Below, one piece after another: positions 47,201 to 56,193 of a stretch of 64,000 nt of DNA. Source of the stretch: Stenotrophomonas maltophilia R551-3 (GTDB taxonomy: Bacteria; Pseudomonadota; Gammaproteobacteria; Xanthomonadales; Xanthomonadaceae); NCBI RefSeq assembly GCF_000020665.1, contig NC_011071.1, positions 3,958,501 to 4,022,500 of the forward strand, in the 5' to 3' direction. The notes under the pieces are model-generated. The model was not told the origin of the DNA, ran no database searches, and saw only the letters and a program-made list of their open reading frames with translations. The translations under genes and the position numbers were made by a program. How positions within the stretch are numbered: the stretch's first letter is position 1; the number at the start of each line of letters is the position of its first letter.

Positions 47201-48004
47201 ATGCGCCATTCCGCCTCTCGCTTGCGGCAACCGCTTGAGCCCATCCCCACCTTCAGCCAGCTGCCCGGCCCGATCTACTTCCGGCAGGGCGCAATGGAGC
47301 CCACCAACTGGGGCACGCACAGTCATCCGTGGGGACAGTTCAACTTCGTCGCACAGGGCGTCATGGAGATGAAGATCGATGGTGAGTGGATGGTATCTCC
47401 GCCCCATTACGCCATCTGGATTCCACCCGGCATGGCCCACTACTCACGCAACCGGTCGGCACTGGCCTATCGTTCGGCCTACCTTTCACCCGCGTTGTCA
47501 CGCAGGTTGCCCGTGCGTTGCCATGCGTTGGAGGTGAGTCCATTGCTGCGTGAGCTGCTGCACGAACTGGCGCAACAGGGCGTGACTGATCCGAAGACAC
47601 CCGCGCAGAAGCGCATGGCCGCGGTGGTGATCGATCAGATCGTCAATGCCGCGGTGCTGCCCAGCTTCCTGCCGGTCGCCAGCAGTGATGTGCTGAAGCA
47701 GGTGATGGTGCATGTGGAGAAGCACCTGAGCGCCGCCGAATCGGTGGCCGATATTGCGCGCCGCCACCACATGAGTGTGCGCAAGCTGGAGCGCCTGGCA
47801 CGCAGTGAACTGGGCATGTCGCTTGGCGACTGGCGTGGGCGGGTGAAGTTCGTGCGCGCCACCGAGGCGCTGTGCACGCGCCGACCGATCAGCCGGATCG
47901 CCGAAGAGCTGGGCTACTCCGGCGTCAGCGCCTTCGCCGAGATGTTCAAGCGGCACGCGCAGTGCACGCCGGATCAGTACCGGAAGCTGCATCGGGTTGG
48001 GTGA
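47201..48004 (+). CDS. AraC-family transcriptional regulator
   Basis: 267 residues. N-terminal cupin (HSHPWGQFNFVAQGVMEMKIDGEWMVSPPHYAIWIPPGMAH), C-terminal AraC HTH pair (AESVADIARRHHMSVRKLERLARSELGMS; PISRIAEELGYSGVSAFAEMFKRHAQCTPDQYR). Cupin-type AraC proteins often sense an exported metabolite. Divergent from the EamA exporter, which is its probable target. Confidence 0.88.
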   Translation: MRHSASRLRQPLEPIPTFSQLPGPIYFRQGAMEPTNWGTHSHPWGQFNFVAQGVMEMKIDGEWMVSPPHYAIWIPPGMAHYSRNRSALAYRSAYLSPALSRRLPVRCHALEVSPLLRELLHELAQQGVTDPKTPAQKRMAAVVIDQIVNAAVLPSFLPVASSDVLKQVMVHVEKHLSAAESVADIARRHHMSVRKLERLARSELGMSLGDWRGRVKFVRATEALCTRRPISRIAEELGYSGVSAFAEMFKRHAQCTPDQYRKLHRVG

Positions 48005-48090
48005 GGGCTCGAATCGGGCGATGTCGATTTCCCGCCCCGTCGTTCGTCGGAACAGGAAAGGCGGGCCCTTCGGCCTGCAGGAGTGCCCCG

Positions 48091-48732
48091 ATGTGCCCCA
48101 TCCTCACCGCCTTCGCCACTTCCCCGGACCGCGGCCAGGGCCTGGCCCGTGACATGCGCGTGCGCTGGGCGCTGGAGGAGCTCGGCGTGCCCTACGACGT
48201 GCAGCTGCTCAGCTTTGACGAGCTGAAGCAGCCCGCGCACCTGGCCCGCAACCCCTTCGCGCAGATCCCCACCTGGCAGGACGGCGGCCAGATCCTGTTC
48301 GAATCCGGCGCGATCGTCCTGCACCTGGCCGAGCAGCATCCCGGTCTGTTGCCGACCGATCCGGATGCGCGCATGCGCGCCATCATGTGGGTGTTCGCCG
48401 CGCTGAACACGGTGGAGCCGCCCATCGTCGAGCGCTCGATGGCCTGGGTGCTGGAACGCGAGCAGCCCTGGTATGCGCAGCGCCTGCCGATGCTCGATGA
48501 GCGTGTGCGTATGCGGCTGGTGCAGCTGTCAGCGTGGCTGGGCAAAACCCTGTGGCTTGAGGGCGACTTCAGCGTCGGCGACCTGATGATGGCCTCTGTG
48601 CTGCTGCGCCTGAAGAGCAGCGGCCTGCTCGATGAGTACCCGCAGGTGGTGGCCTATGTGGGCCGTGCAACGCAGCGCCCCGCCTACCAGCGTGCGTTCG
48701 CTGCGCAGCTGGCGGTGTTCCAGAACGCCTGA
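48091..48732 (+). CDS. Glutathione S-transferase family protein
   Basis: 213 residues. The thioredoxin-like N-terminal half has the family cis-Pro region PFAQIPTWQDGGQILFESGAIVLHLAE; the C-terminal half is the helical domain with GDFSVGDLMMASVLLRL. It conjugates glutathione to electrophiles or acts on aromatic substrates; no substrate specificity is readable. AGGAG lies eight bases before the ATG. Confidence 0.88.
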   Translation: MCPILTAFATSPDRGQGLARDMRVRWALEELGVPYDVQLLSFDELKQPAHLARNPFAQIPTWQDGGQILFESGAIVLHLAEQHPGLLPTDPDARMRAIMWVFAALNTVEPPIVERSMAWVLEREQPWYAQRLPMLDERVRMRLVQLSAWLGKTLWLEGDFSVGDLMMASVLLRLKSSGLLDEYPQVVAYVGRATQRPAYQRAFAAQLAVFQNA

Positions 48733-48753
48733 CGCTACGCCCGTGGGCAGCCC

Positions 48754-49161
48754 TCAGTGCAGACTGCGCCGGCATGCGGCCTGCACCAGCATCAGCTGCG
48801 CCACCAGGATCAGCATCGCGCAACCTGACAGCAGCCACGGGTCGATGTACCACTGCGCGTTGAAGCTGAAATCCCCGGCGGAAATGCGCTTCCAGCCGTT
48901 GAAGTGCTGCATCGCCGCGACCACGAACGCGAAGCCCCCTGCGGTGTACGACAACCAGGGCACGATGAGACCGCCCGGTCGCGCGAACAGCACCAGCACG
49001 CCCAGCACGCCGATGACCGTGCGCTGCACGCGGCAGTACGGGCAGACATAGGCCATCCCGCTCCATTCCACCGCCCAGGCCAGCAGGCTGACCAGCACGG
49101 CCGCGCCTGCCGCGATGTAGAGGACTCTGGGTGAGATCGTCAGGTTGCCATCGTGTGCCAT
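48754..49161 (-). CDS. Four-TM membrane protein with a CPYC motif
   Basis: 135-residue inner-membrane protein. Near the end of the first TM is VCPYCRVQRTV, a CxxC reminiscent of DsbB-type quinone-linked thiol oxidases. The other segments are VIGVLGVLVLFAR, LSYTAGGFAFVVAAM and LLSGCAMLILVAQLMLV. DsbB's second Cys pair is not evident (single Cys near the C-terminus), so the comparison is loose. Function unknown. Confidence 0.6.
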   Translation of the reverse strand: MAHDGNLTISPRVLYIAAGAAVLVSLLAWAVEWSGMAYVCPYCRVQRTVIGVLGVLVLFARPGGLIVPWLSYTAGGFAFVVAAMQHFNGWKRISAGDFSFNAQWYIDPWLLSGCAMLILVAQLMLVQAACRRSLH

Positions 49162-49210
49162 CCCGTGTTCCTTCGTTCAAAGACCCCGGCAGGGTAGCAG
49201 CGCGGCAGGT

Positions 49211-49630
49211 TCAATCCTTCTTGAAAACCGTGCGCTTGCCGATCGGGCTGCTCTTGCGCGCCGTCGGCCGGGCCAGGCCGGGAATCAGGAAGTCGGTCAC
49301 CTTGTGGCCCTTCTGCACCTTGGACGCCAGCCAGCGCGGCATACGCCCGCGGCCGGACCAGGTCAGGCGCTTGTACTCCGGGTCACGGTACTTGGCAGCC
49401 ACTTTCCCGGTTCTGCGCCGTGCCGGTTTCCTGCGGGGAGCGGCCTCTTCGTTCGCCTCTCCGCCGAACAGCTCTTCGAGGGTATACCCCGCTTCTGCTG
49501 CTGCGGCCTTCAACATCCGCCGTACCGCACTGGCCGGACGGCGGCTGGAAATCAGCTGTTTCCGCTGTTCAGCGGCAACCACCAAGGCGCCCAGCTCCCG
49601 AAGGCTGAGCGATTCAATATCAATCGTCAT
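49211..49630 (-). CDS. H-NS-family nucleoid protein (XrvA-like)
   Basis: 139 residues. An N-terminal helical oligomerisation region is followed by a basic linker (PRRKPARRRTG) and the H-NS C-terminal DNA-binding motif YRDPEYKRLTWSGRGRMPRWL. Such proteins silence A+T-rich, often horizontally acquired DNA; a 12-kb A+T-richer transposon lies only 2 kb away. GGAGAAAGG-like sequence lies upstream on the minus strand only weakly. Confidence 0.85.
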   Translation of the reverse strand: MTIDIESLSLRELGALVVAAEQRKQLISSRRPASAVRRMLKAAAAEAGYTLEELFGGEANEEAAPRRKPARRRTGKVAAKYRDPEYKRLTWSGRGRMPRWLASKVQKGHKVTDFLIPGLARPTARKSSPIGKRTVFKKD

Positions 49631-49748
49631 GGGAGAAAGGTCTCCTGCGGACGGCCAGCTGTCAAGGCGCCTTGCCTTTGGCGTAGACACGGGCTTCACT
49701 GCCGGTGGGCTCCGATCGCCTTCGCCGGCCATCTCCGAGGACACCGAC

Positions 49749-50141
49749 GTGAGCCACTCATCCCATTCGCTCGCTTACCTGCTTGCACGCATCCTGCTGA
49801 TGGCGCTGTTCCTCATCTCCGGCCTGGGCAAGCTTGGTGATCTCAGCGGCACCCAGGGCTACATGGAAGCGATGGGCGTGCCCGGCATCCTGCTCTGGCC
49901 CACCATCGCCTTCGAGATCGGCAGCGGACTGTGCATCCTGTTCGGCTTCCAGACCCGGCTGGTGTCGGTCGTGCTGGTGGGTTTCAGCCTGGTCACTGCC
50001 TTCATCTTCCACCACAACTTCGCCGACCAGACCCAGCAGATCATGTTCCTGAAGAATCTGGGACTGGCCGGTGGCTTCCTGCTGCTGGCCTGTACCGGCG
50101 CCGGGCGCTACAGCATTGACGGCAGGGGGCGGCGCGGGTAA
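49749..50141 (+). CDS. DoxX-family membrane protein
   Basis: 130 residues, four TM segments, with the DoxX hallmarks LARILLMALFLISGLGKLGDLSGT and FHHNFADQTQQIMFLKNLGLAGGFLLL. Linked to redox or thiol-stress membrane complexes in other bacteria. The GTG start at 49749 has GAGGACACCGAC upstream; no ATG is available in the right place. Confidence 0.85.
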   Translation: MSHSSHSLAYLLARILLMALFLISGLGKLGDLSGTQGYMEAMGVPGILLWPTIAFEIGSGLCILFGFQTRLVSVVLVGFSLVTAFIFHHNFADQTQQIMFLKNLGLAGGFLLLACTGAGRYSIDGRGRRG

Positions 50142-50165
50142 GCGCCGATCGGCGACCCGCACGCG

Positions 50166-50852
50166 CTAGCGCCGAAGCTCAGCCTCCGGCGCCAATGTGT
50201 GGAGCACCTTGCCCTGCGCATCGAGGAACTCGATCGCGCCGTAGCCTTCCGCAGTGACAGTCAGCCGCAGTCGCGTGCGGTCTGCCTTGTCGTTCAAGGC
50301 AATGGCCGGCGTGCCGTCAGGCCCGACCACCAGACCGATGCGGGTCGGTGCTTGCACCCCAGGAATCAGCTTGTTGCCCAATGCAGGCTCACGGATCAGT
50401 TTCGGCGCCTGGTTGATCGAAAAACTCACCGCGCCGTCCGGCGATACCCGCCAGCCGATCGCATCCATCGCCGGATGATCCAGAGCCAGCACTGCCATCC
50501 CACCATCGACATCGGCAGTACCGAAGCCACCACGCTCGCTGCCCTTGTCGTCATACAGCACCATGCCGGCCACGTTGAAGGCGCGCTTGTACTGCAGGCC
50601 ATCGATGATCGGTGCCGGTGTCTTGCCGGACAGCGTCATGCGGATCACCCCCGTGTCATCGACGATATCGATGCGCCTTGCGGTGATGCGCTCGTGGTCC
50701 GGTGTTGCTACGCGCGTCTGCGGTGCCTTGTCGACGATCAGGCGTTGCAGGGTGTCAACCGACGGGCGCTTGGGTGAGTCGGATGGCTCGGCAGCGGCAG
50801 GCAGTGCCGCAAGGGTAGTCAGGGCGACGAACATACGGGCACTGCGCTTCAT
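50166..50852 (-). CDS. Periplasmic hypothetical protein
   Basis: 228 residues with signal peptide ending LPAAAEP. The mature part is beta-rich with repeated short phrases (DIVDDTGVIRMTLSG, MVLYDDKGSERGGFG, IGLVVGPDGTPAIALND, EFLDAQGKVLHTL) that read like a solenoid of four or five related turns. I do not recognise a family. Confidence 0.65.
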   Translation of the reverse strand: MKRSARMFVALTTLAALPAAAEPSDSPKRPSVDTLQRLIVDKAPQTRVATPDHERITARRIDIVDDTGVIRMTLSGKTPAPIIDGLQYKRAFNVAGMVLYDDKGSERGGFGTADVDGGMAVLALDHPAMDAIGWRVSPDGAVSFSINQAPKLIREPALGNKLIPGVQAPTRIGLVVGPDGTPAIALNDKADRTRLRLTVTAEGYGAIEFLDAQGKVLHTLAPEAELRR

Positions 50853-50912
50853 GCGGGCTCCTTGTCGTACGGATCGGCGGAAGCCGCATCATGCCACCCT
50901 TGCAGCGCCCTC

Positions 50913-51539
50913 TCATGAGGGAGGCGGAATTTCCGGCAGCTGGAGCCCCTGCGCCAGGGCGAATGCACGTGACGCGCGCCAGTACGCCTCAGGCGGCCTC
51001 TGCAGTTCGGGCCGGCTCCAGTAGTCATTGATGTGCAGCACGCTCATCACGTCGACCCATGCAGCGCGCGCATCGTGGACGCACATGCGCCAGCGATGAT
51101 GCGGCGGAAAGTACGCGTAGTACTCAAGCGCCTGCCGCTGTGCCTGCTCTTCGTCAATCCCTGCCTGATGGATCAACGTCCACGCATGCATATGGCGCGC
51201 GTGCGCAAGCGCACCGAGATACTCATCCTCATCCAGCAAGGGAATCGGCTCGCCGCGCGCCAGGCACAGCGCGTCCAATTCGGTGTCGTATTCCAGCGAA
51301 GGCTGCGTCAGTTCCGGGTGCTGGTGCCAGTACCTTTCGCCCAGCACGTGCAGCATCGCCCAATGCCAGGGCTCGTCGTGGAAGAGCAGTTCGTGTTCGT
51401 ATTCGTGGCCGGCGGTCTGGTCGGGATAACGTTCGCGTGCCTGTTCGATTGCCAGCGCTTCGGGAATCTGGCCGTAGCGCACCAGGCACCAGGCGAACAG
51501 ATGCCGGCTGTCTTCGATTTCAGTGGTGAAGTCTTCCAC
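50913..51539 (-). CDS. Hypothetical protein next to the transposon insertion
   Basis: Tryptophan- and histidine-rich, acidic 208-residue protein of unknown family (SRHLFAWCLVRYGQIPEAL, EPWHWAMLHVLGERYWHQHPEL, MHAWTLIHQAGI). I chose the GTG at 51539. The frame stays open 126 bases farther upstream to 51665, but the last 39 of those bases are transposon end, and in the reconstructed empty site a TGA blocks the frame. So the extension is an artefact of the insertion. Confidence 0.55.
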   Translation of the reverse strand: MEDFTTEIEDSRHLFAWCLVRYGQIPEALAIEQARERYPDQTAGHEYEHELLFHDEPWHWAMLHVLGERYWHQHPELTQPSLEYDTELDALCLARGEPIPLLDEDEYLGALAHARHMHAWTLIHQAGIDEEQAQRQALEYYAYFPPHHRWRMCVHDARAAWVDVMSVLHINDYWSRPELQRPPEAYWRASRAFALAQGLQLPEIPPPS

Positions 51540-51621
51540 CGGGGCGCGGGTGTCGGCATGTTCGATCCTTGCGTGTGGATCAGATGTTGCCTTGAAGGCA
51601 GTGCGCGCGGGGAAGAGGAGA

Positions 51622-51626
51622 CCAGC
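51622..51626. repeat. Target-site duplication, left copy (CCAGC)
   Basis: CCAGC directly before the left terminus TGTTCCT. The same five bases follow the right terminus at 63712-63716. A 5-bp duplication is the Tn7-family norm. Confidence 0.85.
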
Positions 51627-51664
51627 TGTTCCTACAATCGTAAGTTGTCCACGGGAAACAACCA
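51627..51664. repeat. Transposon left end
   Basis: Begins TGTTCCTACAATCGTAAGTT and continues with GTCC and, from base 30, AAACAACCA. The TAAGTTG box and AAACAACCA both recur in the right end and are probable TnsB-binding sites. Confidence 0.8.
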
Positions 51665-51723
51665 CAACCTGGCCCTCACACGGCCGAGCGTTGACATGAA
51701 TGGCTTAGCTAAGGAAAAGAACT

Positions 51724-53970
51724 TCAGCGTGCGCGATTCATGGCACCTAGACCACTCTCATTCCAATAGTCCCGGGGCGACTGATCGACGACGTGGATGA
51801 GTTCAGGCCGACCTAGCTGTACATAATTCATCGAATCGGTGAACCAAGCATAGTTCTCGCGATAAGCCCGCACTTGGGAAAGGTGAGTGCCCGTGGCCAA
51901 TGCAAGGCTTCGTTCAAGCCTCTGTAGCCACTGCGGATTCCGTTGATTAATTTCCATGTTGGCTTCGACCAGCGAGTGCCGAACACTCGACCATCCCAAC
52001 CCGACAGACGAGCTATACGAATGTGCCACCTCACTCGCATAGACCATTCGGAGCATCCCACTCATCAAGTCCCTCCAGTTCACGCCATGGCGCGATCGCT
52101 TCATGATCAGCGGCAAAAATTCAGATAGACGAAGAATCAACCGGGCGAGAAAGACACTTGACCGCATTGAATGGACTGGCGAGAGAGTTCCAAGTACGGT
52201 ACGCGCTCCCAAGGCAAGCATGCCGATGGCTGACGACCCGTGACTTCCATCAATTGGATAAGTATCACAGGCACTGAGGAGGACGATTGGTGGCAGCGCA
52301 AGCTTGTCCCTAAGGCTCCAAATATCGAGCGGCTCGCCACCAACGATGATTGATCCTACGCCAGTCTCAGAGTCGCGCGACCCGTGACCATCAAATATCA
52401 ACAAAGAGCCATTATAACCTGATACGGCATCAACAAACTCTTCAGAATTTCGCACATCCTTAAAGTTGACAATCGGCCTCTTCCCCGTCTGCCCGTCAAT
52501 CTGTGTTCGCAGAGCCAGTTCAAGATGCCCGGAAATTGGATCTGATTCGGAGAAACTACGGACTACTAGTATTTCCTCTAGGCTAGCCTTCGAAACAAAT
52601 ATTATTTCGTTCTGCACGCATTCGGCAAACATCAAATTTCCGGGATTGCATGGAATGCGCGAAACATCGTGCCTAAGCGCTAATGGCACCCCATCCACTG
52701 GCAACAACTCGAGTGGAAGATCTGAAACTAGCGATACTTTCCCTATGCTGCGTGCAGAACCTCGGATCTCGGAAATCATTGAGTCACCCACAGAAGAGGC
52801 CATTCTGAGGGAGAGCCTCCGGGCCAGCTTGTTAAGCTTAAAGTCACGGTGCGGGCCATTTCCACGCGCACAGTTCCCAAAATCTATAAGATCTGGACGG
52901 ATGCAATTCATGCCGGGATTAAGGCGCACCACCGGCGTGAGTACCAATCCGCTGTGCAGCGTGATCCCGCTTGAGAAGGCACTGAGCTCTTTGGAACGTG
53001 TCGCAAGAGCCGATCCGGCCTCCGGACCATCCAAGCCGAGATTTGATCCCGGCCTCTTGGGCATACTAATCTTTGATGCGTACCCGGTTCTCTTCGCGAT
53101 AGCGTGAACAAACTCCGCGACCTGACGAGACATACCCGACTTTACGACCATCTTCCGAATATCAGAACGCGCAAGCGACCAAGTGATAGAGTCGACACAA
53201 ACCGTCAAATGATTAATGTGTAACGCGAGAGCATTCTGCTGAAGGATCTTGAGGCGCATTGCACGAACTGCCCGAGCGCATCGAACGGAGCCCGTGAAGT
53301 AGAGGTTCGGAGCACTTGGCGTCATTGGCTCCTCCCCGCGCATATCGACTCGAATCCCAGCCAGCGCCAGCTCGTTTGGCCGCGTAATATTGTGAGCGTA
53401 ACTCGGACAATCGACAGACAGCTTTCCCCACCTTCGCAGCGGGGCCTCCAAGAATTCTTGGCAGAGTTTCGCAAATTCCGGACTATTCTTCGACCGAACT
53501 AAGTTGCGGAAATACTCATAGAAGACTCCATCATTAGCATGATCAAGCGCAGTTGCCCGAGGCTCGCCCCCTTCTGACAGGTGAAGCCAATCACTACCAG
53601 CGGCTTCAAGTATGTCAGCCACTTGCGACGCTAGATCCGAAGTAGAGAGAACGACATTGAATGGACTTCTATCAATTGCCATCAGGATTGCGAATGCGGA
53701 CATTTGAATCGGAATTACGCGCATCTTGACGATTCCAAGCTGGCGCGCATTTAGAACCGCCGTGCGATCTGAGAACAGCTCACGCATATCCATCGGCATC
53801 CGGATGACGTGCTCGAAAAGATGTGACGTCCTCAGAATCCCAGGCAAGAACTCTTGGAATAGACTCGCATCCACAAGCTCGTCATCCTCATGCGGCACCC
53901 AGTACGTCACACCGAACGTCTCTGCCATGGCATGAACGGCCGTTCGCATCTTGGCCAAATTTTCTTCCAT
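51724..53970 (-). CDS. CHAT-domain (caspase-like) protease
   Basis: 748 residues. The C-terminal CHAT domain (about 430-690) carries the catalytic dyad His529 (LLIFDGHGSRD) and Cys568 (VLLSACDTYPIDG), followed by the hallmark SAIGMLALGARTVLGTLSPVHSM. The N-terminal 420 residues match nothing I recognise. CHAT proteases serve as effectors in several anti-phage and cell-suicide systems (gasdermin and Craspase types), usually with a separate sensor; none is obvious next door, so the N-terminal region may be the sensor. Start chosen at 53970, with GGGAG eight bases upstream; an ATG at 53994 is possible. Transposon cargo. Confidence 0.8.
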   Translation of the reverse strand: MEENLAKMRTAVHAMAETFGVTYWVPHEDDELVDASLFQEFLPGILRTSHLFEHVIRMPMDMRELFSDRTAVLNARQLGIVKMRVIPIQMSAFAILMAIDRSPFNVVLSTSDLASQVADILEAAGSDWLHLSEGGEPRATALDHANDGVFYEYFRNLVRSKNSPEFAKLCQEFLEAPLRRWGKLSVDCPSYAHNITRPNELALAGIRVDMRGEEPMTPSAPNLYFTGSVRCARAVRAMRLKILQQNALALHINHLTVCVDSITWSLARSDIRKMVVKSGMSRQVAEFVHAIAKRTGYASKISMPKRPGSNLGLDGPEAGSALATRSKELSAFSSGITLHSGLVLTPVVRLNPGMNCIRPDLIDFGNCARGNGPHRDFKLNKLARRLSLRMASSVGDSMISEIRGSARSIGKVSLVSDLPLELLPVDGVPLALRHDVSRIPCNPGNLMFAECVQNEIIFVSKASLEEILVVRSFSESDPISGHLELALRTQIDGQTGKRPIVNFKDVRNSEEFVDAVSGYNGSLLIFDGHGSRDSETGVGSIIVGGEPLDIWSLRDKLALPPIVLLSACDTYPIDGSHGSSAIGMLALGARTVLGTLSPVHSMRSSVFLARLILRLSEFLPLIMKRSRHGVNWRDLMSGMLRMVYASEVAHSYSSSVGLGWSSVRHSLVEANMEINQRNPQWLQRLERSLALATGTHLSQVRAYRENYAWFTDSMNYVQLGRPELIHVVDQSPRDYWNESGLGAMNRAR

Positions 53971-54378
53971 GATTTTCGCTCCCAACATTATCATTCGACA
54001 CACCCACAACCCGACTGCGCGGCCTGATGAGCACGCCGCTCATCTGAGTTAATCCTTACAACAGAACTCGAGGATACAGCCTCCACTGAACAAGTGCGCC
54101 ATAGGATGTACGCGCCAGCGTCAAACGGCGCTGCAGCAAGCGGCCCCAGAGGATATGCCATCCCAGCTCATCCGTAGCATTGCAAGATTAATTTGAGCCG
54201 CATTCGCGCCGACTAGCAGCCTGCGAATCGATCTGGTACGCCTGCATAACGTACGCCGGCGCCGGTTAGCCGCGGGGGAAGTAGCGCTGCGCTAAACGAG
54301 CCCAGAGCGCAGTAGTAGCCCGATCGAGCACTCGAGACGCTGCTTGAGGTCGACCGGGCTTGCACGCCCGACCGCCAA
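53971..54378. other. 408-bp gap between CHAT and OLD genes
   Basis: No credible gene. It holds the presumed CHAT promoter and two weak hairpins (CTGCGCT...AGCGCAG around 54290 and CGGGC...GCCCG around 54356-54371). The size of the gap argues against one tight operon with the OLD gene. A small RNA cannot be excluded. Confidence 0.4.
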
Positions 54379-56193
54379 TCAGCCCTCTACAACCTCATCT
54401 GCTACGGGCTCGAACTCTGCGACAGCCGCCGATAACGCAGCCTCGTCGTCCCACTCCAAAGCGCCGGCGGGACAGTCATCCGAGCTCCTTACAAGGAACT
54501 CCAGCAGATCAAGTACTCTTTTCCTAGCCAGTGCATCCTCCCGAACTCTTAGCCACGACGCGTAAGGTTTCTCTCCTGATACGAGTTCACCAAACATTGC
54601 CACCTCGAATGTGTGCAGAGAGGCAACAAGGCGAACATCGGATGGAGAGTTCTTCACCTCTTCGAGAATCCTTCCGTTGGCTACCCATGCACTGTTTGCG
54701 ACCAGCTGGCCTTTCCGATTCTTTGATCTTTGCAAATCTGCATCGTGAAGCACGGAATAGGAACACTTGAACTGGTTCAAGATCTTACAGAGCGCAACAA
54801 TGGTGTACTTCCCGCGCGCCCGCACGATGTGCACATCGTGGAATTTCGCCGGATCATCTGCAATAACCTCCCGAAATGCCGCGTACTCAGTGTCCCCTTC
54901 GACGATCACCGTCCGACCACCGAAGAAGAACTCGGCAACATAGGGGTCATACATATTCAGGAGCTTCAGCCGCTCCTTGTCTTCATCGCCTAGCCTAGCC
55001 CGATCAGGACGGAAGATCGTTGTGCCTGAGACGGTTCCGGCCTGAGATCGCTCCACTCTTACAATTGAAGTATTGTTACGCGAGAGATCGATGAAAGCGG
55101 GCGAGTGAGTAGTCACCATCACTTGCCATGTTTTTCCGCCAGGAAGCGAGTAAAGCACGTTGCAAGCATCACGTACTGCGGCAGGGTGCAGGCACAGCTC
55201 AGGCTCATCCAGTAGCAGCACATGGGGCCTTTCCGTTCCTTTCGCTCCCGCTTTGTGGTCCGCGATGATCCTGAGCGCGTTCCACATAAGCGTTCGCCTG
55301 GCTCCACTGCCCTGTCGCTCCAGATCCGATTGATGCCCATCTGCAGGCCCCATTCTGAGAACTGGCGGGGCCTTGAAGAAGGATATGCTCCTGCTTAGAT
55401 CGTCCTCTGGACGAGCGTCCAACGTAATACTGTAGCCTGGGAAGACATCGGCCATAGCCCTCACCAGTTCTAGACGCACCTCATCGATCGCCTCCATTGC
55501 CTCGGTTGCGACTGCCTTTTGGAGTTCCGCGACTCCCGCAAGGAGCTTTGCGTAAGCACCTTCCTTGCCCTCTTCTTCGATAAGTGCCTTGACCCGCTGC
55601 TTAGTCGCCTCCTCCAGAAGGGAAATGATGCTATCGGCTTGCTTCTTGGGATCGTCGAAGGCTTCAATCCTGTGCATCTCGGGCCTATTGGACTGAGCAA
55701 CGGATGCGGTTCCCCAAGGGCCATGGTTAGCGTCCCAAGCGTTGAGCTCGACGTTGAAGCCCCTTTTCTTAGGCTTACCAGGGCAACACCAAGTCCAACG
55801 CTCCCTTACATGTCGATCTCCATTGGGTCGAACATCAATCCATTTATCAGCTGGCGGCTTACTATCAGCGAAGAGGACGGTCTCTAGTTCGATACTCGGC
55901 ATGTCCTCGTCTTTCAACTCTGCACCCGTGACGTAGCCTCCAGGAAAATCCTCGGCCAGCAGGTCCCCCTTCGCGCCCGACTCCATCACAAGCTGGTACG
56001 CGCGAAGGATGGAGCTCTTCCCGGTGTTGTTCGCACCTACCAGGACAACGATGTCGTCTAGCTCGATTTCAACAGCCTGCCTGCCTATTGCCCGAAAGTT
56101 TCTAATTACTAGCTTGTGCATTCGAGCCCGCGGTGCTACCTGATCCTCGGCCACAAGCTTTTTCTCTGCGACCTTCTTCTTTTCAGTTGCCAT
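54379..56193 (-). CDS. OLD-family ATP-dependent endonuclease (AAA/ABC ATPase plus Toprim)
   Basis: 604 residues. ABC-type ATPase: Walker A GANNTGKS (53-60), signature-like RQGSGARR, Walker B HVLLLDEPELCLHP with Asp329, H-loop TTHSPAFI. The C-terminal Toprim nuclease has TVIVEGDTEYAAF (Glu432) and SVLHDAD. That is the layout of OLD nucleases, single-gene phage-exclusion proteins (P2 Old) and of GajA. No UvrD-type helicase (GajB) is adjacent, so it is a stand-alone, class 1-like form. A lysine-rich tail precedes the ATPase. Start at 56193; 56220 is possible. Confidence 0.85.
   Translation of the reverse strand: MATEKKKVAEKKLVAEDQVAPRARMHKLVIRNFRAIGRQAVEIELDDIVVLVGANNTGKSSILRAYQLVMESGAKGDLLAEDFPGGYVTGAELKDEDMPSIELETVLFADSKPPADKWIDVRPNGDRHVRERWTWCCPGKPKKRGFNVELNAWDANHGPWGTASVAQSNRPEMHRIEAFDDPKKQADSIISLLEEATKQRVKALIEEEGKEGAYAKLLAGVAELQKAVATEAMEAIDEVRLELVRAMADVFPGYSITLDARPEDDLSRSISFFKAPPVLRMGPADGHQSDLERQGSGARRTLMWNALRIIADHKAGAKGTERPHVLLLDEPELCLHPAAVRDACNVLYSLPGGKTWQVMVTTHSPAFIDLSRNNTSIVRVERSQAGTVSGTTIFRPDRARLGDEDKERLKLLNMYDPYVAEFFFGGRTVIVEGDTEYAAFREVIADDPAKFHDVHIVRARGKYTIVALCKILNQFKCSYSVLHDADLQRSKNRKGQLVANSAWVANGRILEEVKNSPSDVRLVASLHTFEVAMFGELVSGEKPYASWLRVREDALARKRVLDLLEFLVRSSDDCPAGALEWDDEAALSAAVAEFEPVADEVVEG

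Noticed and set aside
54235..54275. attC-like integron recombination site (CATAACGTA...GGTTAGCC)
   Set aside because: Only loose likeness to the R-box rules and no cassette or integrase; G/C palindrome centre is probably chance.
54379..56193. Gabija (GajA/GajB) system
   Set aside because: The OLD nuclease is present, but no UvrD-like helicase gene is adjacent on either side.
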